Below are positions 1-12,275 of a stretch of DNA of 64,000 nucleotides, piece after piece. The notes beneath the pieces were generated by a model, which searched no databases, was not told the origin of the DNA, and saw only the letters and a list, made by a program, of their open reading frames with translations. Position numbers and translations under genes: made by a program. The stretch is from Lithospermum erythrorhizon (Eukaryota; Streptophyta; Magnoliopsida; Boraginales; Boraginaceae), in the NCBI GenBank assembly GCA_019722365.1, contig JADFUC010000949.1:396198-460197 (forward strand). The letters run 5' to 3'. Positions within the stretch are counted from its first letter, which is position 1; each line of letters begins with the position of its first letter.

Positions 1-487
1 ACTTGAGCATCCAAATATGCATCGCACGAGAAGCACCATACTGATAAATCACTGCTTCAATGAATAGCATATAAACTTTGATTAAAAACACATAACAACC
101 TGTCCTTAAAATATTATCCCTAATTTTTTCTGGAGAAATTGTTCTCCAATGTTGCATATAAATCCCCAAATTTTGCACATAAAGAATAAAGATTAGTTAG
201 CATATATTTGACCTGAAGCTAAGAGCAATACAATGATTTGCCTGCTGATAATGCTCCAACATATGCTTGTTCTAAAGGCAACACAAAGCTTACCTCTTTT
301 GCAGCAACCACACAATTCTCCTCAGGATGCTGGCACCTTCACAAACAAATTCATTACTAAATTCCAATTTAATTTACATACACATGTGAAATTAAGAGGT
401 TTTAGAAAAAACTGAACCTTTTGCAGAGAGTGTCTGGACTTGGTATATGTGTGTGAGATCAGTAGACAAAAGGAGGCAAATGCTCAC
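1..487. other. No gene recognised; probable intron of the ZnF-UBP gene
   Basis: AT-rich sequence with no reading frame that I can tie to a family. Because a splice donor of a minus-strand first exon ends at 488, this stretch is most simply the first intron of that gene. Short open frames here are not supported by splice signals or recognisable motifs. Confidence 0.4.
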
Positions 488-594
488 CAATATGTTCGGG
501 CCTCAACCCAACCCGAATCCGACCCGTATAGCTGCATGACGTCATCGTCTTCTTGAGGAACAAAAGAAGAAGATGAACTGGTTTCTTTCGACAT
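488..594 (-). CDS. First coding exon of a ZnF-UBP domain protein (partial)
   Basis: Minus-strand exon with ATG at 594-592, 35 complete codons plus two bases, and a GT donor at 487-486. The peptide begins MSKETSSSSSF, has an acidic stretch (QEDDDV), then YGSDSGWVEARTY, with the next codon starting TG, so the next residue is Cys or Trp. GWVEART followed by His/Ser/Tyr and Cys is the start of the ubiquitin-binding zinc finger (ZnF-UBP) of HDAC6-type and related plant proteins, which bind free ubiquitin C-termini. The rest of the gene lies beyond position 1. The family call rests on this short motif, so it is moderate; frame and donor are directly visible. Confidence 0.5.
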
Positions 595-1020
595 GTTTCA
601 GCTTCTCAAAGGCTATTCAATTTAGTAAAAAAAAACTTCCTTTTATAATACAGATTATTTAAATACTTTTATTTTAATAATTACTACTATATATATATTC
701 CCAGGTTTCTGTTTCACGGGCAACACCATATCTCATGATAGTAATTTTTTAGTGAAATGATAATTTCTTGTGTAAAGCTTCACAGCTCACACACACTACT
801 TGGGGGGTAAAATGATCGTTGTATTTTATTGGGTATTGGTAATAACCATTTCAGTTAATTCTATACCAATTCATGCACTATCATATATGTGTTTAGAACA
901 TAAAAAACGCAGCTTCAAAAAAAACACGGTCTTCGTAACATCTTTAATTAAGCAGTTTGATTTGTTGTCGATATTGCGGTGCTATTTTTATGAATGAACT
1001 TCCTATTTTTACCCTACAAC
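595..1020. other. Upstream region of the ZnF-UBP gene, nothing specific
   Basis: AT-rich DNA with poly-A and TATATA runs. It presumably contains the promoter and 5' leader of the minus-strand gene starting at 594, but no element can be singled out. Confidence 0.3.
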
Positions 1021-1039
1021 TAAAATCGCCTCTCCACGG

Positions 1040-1500
1040 ATTAAGGTAGCGGAGGAGATGCGAATGGGGATGGTATTAGGCGGTTGGTGTCGCGCCTATA
1101 TTTTCGGTCCGTTCTGACAGGGCCAGTATTTTGATTACGCTTCGGCTTAGATAGTATATTTTTGGATTTCGACCTCCGACCGTATTTTAGTTAAATGCTT
1201 ATAGTATTTTAAACTGATTTGACTACAACCTTCAGTAGGTGGAAATAGGACGTATTTTAAATTGACCCAGATCTGATTTTTGGCAGTTCGTCCGGGACCG
1301 TATTTTAAACCCGATCGGCCTTGAATATATTTTAGGTCGGCCGTCTAATATTTTTGGCCGTTTCGGACCATATTACCGGCCCGTTTCGACGACCATGTTG
1401 GCGTTTCAACCCCAGACGCATATTTTTCGGTACTTCGGCCGTCTGTATTTTCTGGCTCGTTCGGCCGAGGGGCCATTATTTTAAACGATCCTGATCATAT
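1040..1500. repeat. Degenerate minisatellite arm related to the fold-back elements at 50-52 kb
   Basis: Loose repetition of a unit of about 25-30 bases carrying a CCGTTTCG-like piece followed by a TATTTT piece (for example GGACCGTATTTTAAACCCG and CGGACCATATTACCGG). The same words, in both orientations, build the arms of the palindromic elements at 50.26-50.51 and 51.15-52.09 kb. Only one orientation is visible here, so this looks like a single arm or a decayed copy. It is more GC-rich than its surroundings. Confidence 0.55.
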
Positions 1501-1685
1501 TACCGATGGTTTAGACCTCAAAATCTCAATAAATTATTATAACTTCAATTGTTACCTAAGTAAACTTAAGATTTTACATAAAACGTCTTCGTTATTTGTG
1601 TGGGGTTTGAGAATTTATTACATACAAGTTTTTTGAAGGAGGTTTGTCCTGCTAAGTGTTTGTGTTTTTTTTGTCAGAGTAAGAT

Positions 1686-4240
1686 TTTATAGTGTAAATG
1701 GCTAATAGTAAAGTACCAATACGTGAAAATCATTTGAGATGGATGAGTGAGTTGGCAGCCCCTAATATTGTGTGCATCCGGGTGGTGGTGGTCGGAATTC
1801 GAAAAGTTTAGTGAAGTTCTGCATTTGCAAAATATAACGAGCAGGCTTTGAAGCTGATGAATCGTGTGCAAAGGCTGTTTTGGAGAGAAGGGCTTTCATG
1901 GAAATAGCATTTGCACTCTGGTTAGTGAAGCGAATACAGGTATAATGAATAACTGTTATAATCGTATTATAATCTCGAACCTCTAGGGATGCTAAGAGCA
2001 TAGAGTTATACTGTTATATAGGTTGAAACCTATGGGTCGATTGAAGCAATCTAAAATGGTTTAGTGATGAGTACAGTTATAAAGTGCTAAAAATCAGAAT
2101 CCAAAGAGCATTATATACAACTTTTATTAGGTATTAGATGCACTATGAGGTAACCTTAGCTAGAAGATAATAGTAGTAAGCTACCAGATTCTTGATCATT
2201 TCAAGTCATCAATCTGAATGTTTGGAGTTTGGCCGTACTTCCTTGGAAATCAACCTAAGTATCCATTAAGTAAGAGTGTTAGACCAATCGTTTAAGCTAT
2301 TTTTTGTGGCCACAGATGAGTAGTTCGGATTTTTCAGTTCACTTTTTTTGGTTTGATATTTAAAAGTGTGGTGATCTTCTTTTTTCAACCGTGTTTAAGA
2401 AAGACACAAAGTTTTACCAAAGGCGTGGCAGGTTTGTATTCCTTGCTTTCTGTTGGTTTTGGAAAACTTAAATCTTTGGTTGTGGTAAGTTCTAACTTGC
2501 AGCAAATACTCTCCCTGATAGTCTCATTGACCAAAGCTTCTAACTATATTAATGTCAAGAAATGGAAGGTTTTCCCTCAAAAGGAGATTTGTCCCACCAT
2601 CTTCACTCCGTGTAGTGTCTTGTGCATCGTTGGAGGTTCTTCAGTCATATCTTACCTGGAGACAGAAAGATTGTCATGATAAAAACCTGTATCCTACTTG
2701 TTTTGGGGAGCTGATTCACCGTGAAAAGTCTGACAGAGAAAAAGCAAATGGTATCTTAAAACAAAATAGAAAAAAACAACAGAAACGTGATCTTCTGTTT
2801 AAAGAGTTTGAGATTAACTATAAGGAACTTCCTGACATTGTTCGTCAAGGATCGTTTGTTTTGAAGCAAGAGGTTGAAGAGATTATTACGAAAGACGGCA
2901 GTGATGGTACACCTGTCAAAAGAATGAGGAGAAAGGTAACGACGGTTCATTCAAAAAATGTAACTTCAAGAAGCTTCTGGAGTACGCACCCATATCTCCT
3001 TAAGGAGCTGGGTGAATTTGAAGGTGATATTTGTAAATTGGCCGAATTCATGAAGTTCTTTCAGATTTGAATATAAGATTCATTGCCATCAACCTTGGAT
3101 ATCCATACGCATAAAGCGGTTGTCACTTCCACAAGTAATTTTCAACAACGAACACTTTTGTTCTATCAAAATCATATTCCAATTTATTCGTTCATTCAAT
3201 GAGATCAGTTATGCACTTATGCTTTTTCTGTAGTGAAATCATATTGAAGAAATTGACTCACTTACTGCATTTAAATTAATTATCGATGGGAATAATGGTA
3301 TCCTTATTTATTCTCAAATTAAATTCCTTTTTAACATGAATCTTGTACTTTAGGTTTTCTGACATTCATGATTTAAATAAAATACACACGCATTGGTGCC
3401 TTATGAATTCGCCTGTGGTGGAAGGATTCCATGATGTTGTCTTTGCATAGGTGAGCGATGAGCCTGGCTTTGTCTTGAAGAAGGATTCCCAGTTTTATGG
3501 AAGACGTCCCAGGTACAGTTTCCTTGTTTTTCTAGCTGCAGTGCCTGACAAGTGTATATAAGATGGAAACAGTGCCTTTTTTTCAGTTCAAGCATGATTA
3601 ATAAATTGTTACTTTTCTGCCGTTTATTTGAATGCAATACTTACAGTTATAACTCTAGAAAGCTACGCAACTTAAAATGAATCATTAAATCTTCTCAAGT
3701 CGTGGCATATTCAAATAGCTTCTGACTTAAATTTTGGGAAACTTTTTTGCAGTGAGATAGTTTCTGTCATTATATCTTTCTTCACTTCGGTGTATGTAAT
3801 GAAATGGAAAGAGTGTTTCCTTCTCACCGAGTTGAAACTCTCGCCATATTTTGATGGCCGTGCTATTTGCTACCCTTCTAACAAGATTCTGCTGGATTAC
3901 TTGACATGGAGACAAGTTGACTGTGAGATATCTTTCCTCTTATAGAGTTCCTATTGGATACCAAGCCTTCAACTTCTGACCTGGCAGTTTAAAGCTTGAA
4001 AATTTTCAATGTGTAGGCTATACTAATATGTGTAACTTGCAGGTCACATTAATAACCAGTACAATACTTGTTTCTGGATGCTTGTCAAGTCTGACAAGAC
4101 CAAAATGACCAAAGCTGAAGCTCAGGAATACTTGAAGGGAACTCAAACTCGAGAAAAAAATAAACTGCTCAACGACATATTTGATATGGATTACAGCAAA
4201 TTACCTATCATGTTCCGTCAAGGATCTTCTGTTTTCTAAA
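1686..4240 (+). pseudogene. THG1: tRNA-His guanylyltransferase (Thg1) relic with two tandem Thg1 domains
   Basis: Plant THG1 enzymes add the extra 5' guanylate to tRNA-His and carry two Thg1 domains in tandem. Both are recognisable here. Domain 1: an ATG at 1699 opens MANSK as in plant THG1, but the next part (1760-1950) is spread over several frames (FSEVLHLQN, LKLMN, CAKAVLE). KKDTKFYQRR lies at 2390-2435 before a GT donor, then ILSLIVS and KKWK about 2500-2580, and a long frame to 3070 with LEVLQSYLTWRQKDCH, VKRMRRKV and RSFWSTHPYLL. Domain 2: LMNSPVVEGFHDVVFA then SDEPGFVLKKDSQFYGRR (3398-3520), FFTSVYVMKWKE, YFDGRAICYPS and DYLTWRQVDC (3755-3920), then a GT-AG intron and HINNQYNTCFW, EYLKGTQTREKN and FRQGSSVF up to 4240, where a stop follows at once. 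The catalytic N-terminal half is broken in both domains, so it is almost certainly not functional; transcription is possible. Confidence 0.85.
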
Positions 4241-4985
4241 GATGTGGAGAAGTTGTTCTTTTATGTTGATTCACATCTATAGAATTGTGTTTGAAAATGA
4301 GAGGCTATCGACAATTATTTGATCATAATTATTTCTTTTACTATTCGTCACATAGGAATATCCATTGATAGCCATATGAAGTGCACACCTCACAGTAACG
4401 CAGTGCATTCATTCCTTATCGACTTCTATATATATTAGTTGTTAGGAATCACCAGCCATTATTAAGCGATTCAGCAATTATTTATAATTAATCCATTCGG
4501 GATAAGCAATGATTCGATTTAAGCTTAAATGATGCGATAATTGGTATCGTGATTATACTAATTCTGAATCATCGGGCGGATATCGATTCAATTAAAGACG
4601 TAGCGATATGAGGAAAAATAAATTCTACTGAAAATTAAACGCATGAATTTATCGCAGTTGCTTTCGATGTGAGGCTGATACCATAACATCATTTAATGTT
4701 GGAAGAATTGTTACATGAGCTCGAAGCTACGATGCTTGTCTGTGATTGATGTCTTTGTCGTTGAATCTCTAGAAACGAAGATACCGGATTGAATATTTTT
4801 AAGCATCAAAGCTTGATTCTGGCCTTACCGTATGAGCTGCTTTTGAATCTTTCATGATTATATACTCTATTTTGATAAATACTTTGAGGTGGTGTTTCCA
4901 CATACATAAAAAGCTTCATGAAATCTTTTCATTATATATGAGTTCACAGATTCTGAGTGCAAGCACTGCTTAGGAATAGGAAACA
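4241..4985. other. AT-rich intergenic DNA, nothing recognised
   Basis: No frame with recognisable motifs. Words such as ATGATTCGATT and GCGATAATTGG recur loosely, suggesting old repeat DNA. Confidence 0.3.
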
Positions 4986-5170
4986 CACAGGTCGGATGCC
5001 TCAAAGCTGCTCAAATAATTCACGAGCACGCTCGAGGCAATGGTCGAGACCTAGGCGGGTCCCGATCTTCTCCCGAAATCGTGCCCATCTTTTCTTGAAA
5101 TTCGAGACTTGGTCGGGACCTCAGTCCCCGATCCCTCAAAATCCCAATTTTGCGGGGAAACCAGTGGCTT
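4986..5170. repeat. GC-rich TE fragment with CGGGAC/GTCCCG words
   Basis: A GC-rich patch in AT-rich DNA with repeated GGTCGGGACC, GGTCCCGATC and GAGACTTGGTCG words. The same vocabulary dominates 48.0-48.2 kb and is echoed in the copia LTRs near 40 and 44.5 kb. I read it as a fragment of an LTR-type repeat; the frame across it (4957-5184) shows no protein motif. Confidence 0.4.
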
Positions 5171-5223
5171 CACTTAAGCGTTAGTTTACAATTATCTTTT
5201 CTAATTTCTTAAATTCTGCTTAG

Positions 5224-5403
5224 ATGTTTAATACTGTCAACGTGTTCGAAGATAACGAAGAATCTACAGAAGTGGAAAAAGAGGGTCGTATAGTTAAGTG
5301 GATGATAAATTCTAAAATCCAAACATATCCATTCAAAACTCAAGAGGGTGTTTTTGGACAGAATGGGTCCTGCAACTTGAGAGAACTAGGCCACAGGCTT
5401 TAG
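5224..5403 (+). CDS. Small hypothetical ORF (59 aa)
   Basis: ATG at 5224 to TAG at 5401-5403, starting MFNTVNVFEDNEESTEVEKE, with an acidic N-terminal half and no recognised motif. It lies downstream of the THG1 relic but does not resemble a Thg1 C-terminus. It may be chance. From 5404 to 6005 I see only AT-rich intergenic DNA, probably including the 3' UTR of the minus-strand LOB-domain gene. Confidence 0.2.
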   Translation: MFNTVNVFEDNEESTEVEKEGRIVKWMINSKIQTYPFKTQEGVFGQNGSCNLRELGHRL

Positions 5404-6005
5404 CTTGACAGCAAGGAACAAACATGAAAAAGACAAACAAAATCTGGTCAAGATTCACACCACAAGTTGCTATTTCGCATCTTTAAAATGAATACCAAAT
5501 TAGGTAGTGGGGTTATGTTCACATGTATGTAATTAAAATGGTTGAATAATGTTTCATTCAAGTTGAGTGAGATGTGTAGTATGTAGTTAGCTCCTTCGAT
5601 TAGTAATGTAAACAACTGAACAAATAAAGTTGTGTATTGAAGAGCTTAACTTGGGCTGTTAATAAAAACCAAAGAACTGAAATGCTCGACTTGGCTTGTT
5701 ATCTTCTTTTGTTATTGGTTTATGTTAACTATCGTGCTAATCCAAAAGAATAATCATCCTTTGTGAAATAAACCTGCAACTAGAAGAGGGGAATCTAATG
5801 GACATTCATTAATTTTATTTCCTCAAGTCATAATCATGAGTGACAAAGATGAAGAGTTTACTGTCAATGGAAGGGGCCACTCTCATTTCTGTGTGTCACC
5901 ATTCACAAGTGGGGATAATCAAGTGCCCCCTCAAAATTTGCCTGCTCCAATAATTAATCCTAGCTAGGCAAATTCTGAAATTACAATAAACTACATGACA
6001 AAAAC

Positions 6006-6979
6006 TCATAAAAACAGTCTCAAAAGCTTTCTCTGTTCAGCACCATTTTGGTGATTCTGAGACACAAAACCACTCTCCAACGACGTCGTTCCGGACTCCT
6101 CCGACGGCGTGGCCTCCCTTTTCTTGCCTCTACTACTTGTCAACCCAATCTGTAACTCATTTCCTATGTCTTCAAACTCTTTATTACTTCTTTTCTGTGA
6201 TGTGAACAAATTCAGTTGTCCACTAATATTAGCATCCGAAGCATACTCATTCTCCGGTGGCGCAGAGAGCTCCGTCGTCAAGGGACGTAAGGCACCGCCA
6301 CGAAGCACAGTCTCCACCGCTTCCTGGCACACGTGCCAGTTCCCGTTCCATAGGAGCCCCACCGCTCCATTCACTGGATTTATAGTTCGTCCACATGCTT
6401 CAAATAAGAGTGACTGAAACAAAGCTGCACATAACCATAACTTACTAGTATTAGCCAGCATGTTAAACATCATGATCGAAATCTATACGAACCCAAATTA
6501 CATAAATTCATAAATCCTACGGGACAAAATCATAACGCCTGCATCCGTAAAGATTGTCCAGTTTGTAAAGTATTTTGTGAAAAGTGTATCAAAATATACC
6601 AATTTCCAAATCTAATTTTACTATAAACATACTAATTTAGAGATGATTCAAAGTGTGTATGCCAATTAAGTAGTAAAAATTTGTTGATTTGATTATTGAA
6701 AGAAAACTGAACAATCTTTTTTAGAGACGGAATAACTATTAGTATATATATTTATTGAAGACTAAGGGGATATTGGTCCGCCCCTTCATATATACCTGGT
6801 CGTTGAGATTCAGGGACTGAAGAAAGGAAGGACATAAGGCCGGCACGGCCAAAGAACTTGGCTACAAATAGAGTTGCATTAGCTTGAGCTTGAGGGTTAT
6901 CTAGTCCTGTCAAGCTTTGCCGCAACAGGCAATTATCACTGCACCCTTTTCGGAGAATTCGACATCCATTGCAGCTCAT
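6006..6979 (-). CDS. LOB-domain transcription factor, class II (LBD37/38/39 type)
   Basis: Two exons, 6979-6796 and 6424-6006, joined by a GT-AG intron of 371 bases in phase 1, give 200 residues. The zinc-binding C block CX2CX6CX3C is at residues 3-17 (MSCNGCRILRKGCSDNC), followed by the GAS-block region FVAKFFGRAGLMSF and, across the splice, QRPALFQSLLFEACGRT. INPVNGAVGLLWNGNWHVCQ and AVETVLRGG complete the LOB domain. A class II domain with FVAKFFGRAGLMSF, an SEES stretch and a C-terminal KLLRLFL resembles LBD37/38/39, nuclear repressors linked in Arabidopsis to nitrate response and anthocyanin control. Length and intron position fit the family. LBD40-42 are less likely because they read FLAKFYGRAGL. 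No disruption is seen. Confidence 0.93.
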
Positions 6980-9678
6980 TTTCTTGCTAAGAAAATTTCA
7001 ATCTGAAATAAATTATGTATATGTATTTCAATGTTTTGAGAGATCACTAATAACAAAACCGAATGAACAAGCGGGGGGTTAACTAGTGTAAATGATTTTG
7101 TAAATTTTCTTTGAATATGAGTAAGTCGGAGGAAGTGTGGTGTGTGGGAGGAAGATTTAATGATGAGAAGAAAAGGAGATTATAAAGAATGAAAGAAGGG
7201 GCAAATGAGTGCATGAGATGCGGAGACAAGGAGGCAACTTGTATTTGTAGGGTATGTGATTAACTATGGTTTGGACGAAGTAACCATAGATGATGAGAAT
7301 TTAGACCTAATGACTAAGATAAAGTAATAGCCTGCATTAAAACATTAAAAAACGTAGTTAACAATTTTTGTGTGGGAGTTTAGGATGACACTCAGCTGTC
7401 AATTGAGAGTGATGAGTGAGTACAATGAGTTGAGCTCCTCGTTACAGCTCTCTTGTTACCAGATTGATCATATGATATCATGTAATAAAGATTTTCTGTT
7501 CATCACATTAATAGACAATAGATACCATCTTTCCCATCATTATGTACTTCTTCGTTCATTAATTTAGAGGAAGCTACATACTAGTTAAGTAAGAATTGCA
7601 GTTTTGATGCATATAGCAGACAATATATAATTATTAGTGGTAGAATGTGCTCAAATGACGGACTACCCGGTGTTATCCACCAAAAGTTGGTCTATCTAAT
7701 TATAATGAGTGAAAAGTTTCAGTAATTTATTGTAACGTCAGTTAAATATCTGTCAAAATAATATCTAATGGCAAAAAAAGCAGACGATAGTAATGTCGGT
7801 AACATTCTTAATATCAATCGGATTCCCAACTTGTGCCCGTATAGCCAAATGTTTAAATCAAGCAAAATTTTGATATGAACTGACAAAGAGATATCATTCG
7901 AAAAGTGGCGCAACTAACGAGGTCGATAGTAATGTCGGTATTCACATAGAAAATGTTCGTAATAGTATTTGTCTGACGACGAAAATATCTTCGAAAAGAT
8001 TGAATTTTTCTATAGCTAACTTTAAAAAAAGCTGAAATCACAGCTCAAAGTTGAAACATAGCTATTTACTTTAACTACATATAAAAAATAAAAATAAATC
8101 AAAATACATGTCATAGGTGGGTGCTTATTTGATTTTACATATATATATATATCCTCAAATTGCTTTTTCTTACATTTATAAAAAAAAATGAAATCAGCCG
8201 AAAGGTGGGCATGTCTGCTTATTCTTTTCACCAAACAAAAAAAATATTATGCAGATAAGTATCAACTAACAAATAAAATTAAATACAAGCCTTCGCGAAT
8301 GATGAATCGATTCAATGATTAAATCATTCGTGATATGTCGATGTAAGTCGGGCGGTAACGAGAGCAGGATCACGGCAAATGACCAGCTCGGATCCGGATC
8401 CGGATCGTCCGGTGAGATTATAACCCCACTTTGAATTAGGTTTTTGGTTCAGAGGTTACGGCCTCACCATTTCGCGAATCAGATTCCGGCCTCCTCATGC
8501 CGTTTATCCGGTCATTCCCAGATTTCTCTGAGAAATACCGATAGTAATGGTTAGTTTCTTACCATTTTAATGCTAAATTTTTTGTTATACTTATTCACTG
8601 CAATTTTAAAATTAAAAATAATGTGTTGATTTTGTGTGTGTTGTTGGGTTTCAAATTGTTATTTGATTTTTTGAGTTAATGTATTATTTCAATTGTTATT
8701 TTTTGTATTTTTGAATTTTTTATTATTAGGTTTATGTTTCCCAGGTATTTTCGAGATTGTTAAATATGCTTTAATTAGTTTATTTTGATTTTGTATTAGG
8801 TTTTAATTACTTTCCACATTTGGTGTCAAATATATGTTTTAGTGAGTGCGTTTAATGGTTTTTTTGTATTTTTAGTTTGATCTGGGTTTGGATATGGAAC
8901 AGTTTGAACATCTAATAGGACCAGTTCGGAATTAACGTGCTTAGGACGGTTCAGTCAGTGAGTGGGCCAAGTCGATTTCGGATTAGGCTGAAAAGCAGTC
9001 GGCGGGCTATGCTTGATGTGCATTGGCCTTTGCAGGCGGGTTATCGTGTGTGTTAACTTTTTATTTTATTGTTTAAGTAATTTTCATATATTGTCGTCGC
9101 TATTATTATTGACTGTCGGTTTCACAACTAGTTATTTAAAGATTGATTTACCTTTTTCACAGTTGCCTAAGGAGATGTATATATCTTGTTAACAAATAAT
9201 AGTAATAATATGTTGAGATAAAACGAGAAATTGTTACTCCTGGAATTAATTTCTTCAATTATCTGCATCTCATTCTTACATAGTATTCTATGAAAATTAA
9301 AGTATTACAATTATTTATTTAATACAATGAAAGTATGTAAGAACAATAGATAATTCAAACTAATAATGATACATTTATTTCTTTATTTGAATGTGAATTT
9401 AGATAATTCAAAACTTGTAATAACGTTCTAATAACAAGGATTTTATAAGATTACTTAACATATTACTTACATAGGATTGTGAAGGTCATATATGTTGTAG
9501 TAAATGATAACTAGGGTTCGATATAAAAATGATAAAAGAATCCAAGAAAATATATATAAGGTTAGGAGAAAAGTTAGAAGTTGTATAATGGTGGAGTTGT
9601 TTACTAAAGTGGCTCTTGGGCATACCGAGGGAGCATGACTAGATATAGAAAAAGGGAGAGGTGAAATAATAATGCATA
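6980..9678. other. Intergenic DNA without a supported gene
   Basis: The part next to 6980 should hold the promoter and leader of the LOB-domain gene. Further on there is AT-rich sequence with a short GC-rich patch at 8350-8540 that includes a repeated GGATCC run (TCGGATCCGGATCCGGATCG). No coding frame carries a recognisable motif. Confidence 0.35.
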
Positions 9679-9864
9679 TTATATTTTATTTGTTATAAAG
9701 TACAGTGGCTGTTCCAAAGGTGTTGGGAAGAAGCTAAGCGGCTCCATGTTGCCGCGAATGGCTGTTTCCTTCCTTACCTTCTTTGGATTCTTCTCATCGT
9801 TTGGAATCTTTCTGTACACCCATTGTTTTGGAGCTTGGACTCCCCATGTCCCAGAATCTCTCTT
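9679..9864 (-). CDS. Possible exon of an unidentified protein
   Basis: A minus-strand open frame of 61 codons ending in TAA at 9681-9679. Its composition is protein-like, with words such as APKQWVYRKIPNDEK, NPKKVRKETAIRG and EPLSFFPTPLEQPL, in a neighbourhood where other frames look random. There is no in-frame ATG near its start, so it would need an upstream exon on the minus strand. I do not recognise the family. The opposite frame (FLTFFGFFSSFGIFLY) is hydrophobic and could be an alternative, but reads less convincingly. Confidence 0.3.
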   Translation of the reverse strand, partial: KRDSGTWGVQAPKQWVYRKIPNDEKNPKKVRKETAIRGNMEPLSFFPTPLEQPLYFITNKI

Positions 9865-12275
9865 TCAAATAATATTCACATCATATATTTGACTTTTAAT
9901 AATATATATAAGCCTTCCAATAAGTTTACGTTGAATCCAATAATCCAATGATCCAAATCTTTATACTTATGAAAGCAAAGGGATGAATCTAGGTGAATCG
10001 AACTAGTAACTCTAGCCAATAATATTGAATTTGAATTTTAAATGAATATTTAATAAGTAAATAAAGTATTTTAATAGTTATAGAAGAAATAGAATTTAAA
10101 AGATAAATAATTCAATAAATAAATAAAGGTATATAGATTCATAAATATTATAGTAATAAAAAATCAAAGAGTTTACATGAAGCGATAAAGAATGCTTAAA
10201 AATCTGTATAAATTTAAAGATGTCAAGATTTGATCATCTATCATCTTCCTCTTGTTTATCATAATTAAAATTCTTAACCGATTGATGATATCTTTTTTTG
10301 ATGGTTCGGAGATATAGGTACGCCCTTGGAACAACCATTAGTAACATTATTCATTGCGCGATGTTATTTGTAAAATTAACATCTAAATATATTAATTCAT
10401 TTAGATTTCATGAGTGAAGGTTGTAGCAATCATTCGGCCGGTTTAAATTCAATCATTTTTCAAAATATGTATTTCAATCCTTTGGCTTTTCAAATGACTT
10501 TTATTCGCTGACTCTAAAATTGATGAAAAAGAAATGGTCACACGATGTTAATTTTAAGGTGAAACTTCAGCAATTCAGTTATCATCTGCTGCGTCAGCGT
10601 GACTAATTAAAGGGGTAATTAGGTAACTTCAAATGTTAATTAAATTTTAAAAAAATCAAAACAAAACAAAAGGGGCAAAATCACTACACCCCAACTAAGC
10701 CACAACTTGACCCCAAATCGATTATACTCCATCTTCTGAGAAAAGTAACTTAGCGAATCTCCCTCACGTCTTTAATCGCCTTCGAATTAGGGTTCTACCC
10801 ATAATCGATTTGGGGTTAGGTTAGAAATCTGTTCTTTGTTTTTGATTTTTTAAAGTATTAAACATTTTGAATTCTTAGTACCTTTAATTATGAAATCTTG
10901 AGATTGGTAGATTCAGCGGAAAAGAGTATAAAGGTCAAGATTTTGTCATCAATTTAAAGTTTGATGATGGAAAAGATCATTTAGAAAGTTGGGTGATGAT
11001 TAAGCATTTAAGCTTTCATTGCTTTTCTTCTTCTTCTTCGAGTTTAGTTTAGTTAGTCATAACATGCAATGGGAAGTATAGAATCTAATAAACAATAATA
11101 GTCCGTATATATGAAAATTGTGATTTGAGTTGCATTGCATGTGGCCTTTCAGCAGTATGTAAAGATCTCGGGAATCTGCATTACAGGCTTCACGTAAGAT
11201 TATTCCTTCTATTATATGATGATGGTCTATATATTATATTTATATATATGCATATAATAAGGACTTCATGACTCATCCTTCATTCATTATTGGGGAGAAA
11301 AGCACTGCATTTTAGATTTAAAATATCATAATAATCATATTATTCTTGTCCATTTAACATATATATAAAAAATATATATGGACAAGGTTGTGTTTCTTGG
11401 TTTAACCCCATCTGTGTGTTCTTAAATTAAGCTACCTACAGGAAATCTAAAGTTGAAACCTTAAAATATTATCTTTTTAACTAATAATTCTACCTCTTAA
11501 TTGATATTCAACCAAAGATACTTCTCTTATTAAATAATAATATATTTATGTAGACCTATTTATATTATTATTATAATAGATGATAGTTAAATAATTATAT
11601 CATTTTATGTAAAATTATTATTATTAATATTATTTATTATTATACAGAACTATTATTATTATAATGTATTAGTTAAATAATCATGTGTTTGGTGTAGAAT
11701 TACTTACATATCAATAGAAACAATTAAAATTTATAAACTTCAAAAGGAGTGATATATGGAACATATATAAGTGATAGCTCAGCAAGAGCTGGCTTTAATT
11801 TGTTACCATACAAAAAAAATGTATGGATGCAAAATGGTCGTTGTTAACAAAGAAGTGAATGAAGGTTCATCGTATTTACACTTTACAGTCTTGACTTTAG
11901 GAGTTCGTCATACGTGTCATCTCTATCCAATTTATTGTTTAAGTCATCGTCTAATTTGGATATTGTAAAAAATCACTATGTATATTATACAAAAATTACC
12001 TTAAATATCTAAGCCTTTTGTAAAGTTATACTTTGAAGAGTAGACTAGGACAAAAGTTTTTGGCATCATTTGCAATAGATATGCAACCCTTCATTAACTT
12101 GTCCTTCCACTCAATACAAAGACAACATGTTTTGCATTCTCTAGATAGCCATTTGATCCAGATTAGATATACACTCATCATACATTTAGCCGTCTAAGCA
12201 ATGCTTAGATAATGAGCATCACATTCACACCTTGAATTCATATGTTTATCATCAATTTTCTAGGAAGTTTTATGT
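9865..12275. other. AT-rich intergenic DNA
   Basis: Long AT-rich stretch with ATTATT-type low complexity at 11540-11660 and TATATA runs. A T-less-biased patch at 10680-10830 looks like an untranslated leader, but no following coding exon could be found. Confidence 0.35.

Noticed and set aside
4957..5184. 75-codon frame rich in Arg/Ser/Pro
   Set aside because: Lies across the GC-rich repeat patch with CGGGAC words; looks like translated repeat DNA.
6109..6417. 102-codon plus-strand frame over the LOB-domain exon 2
   Set aside because: Antisense shadow of the minus-strand LOB-domain gene.
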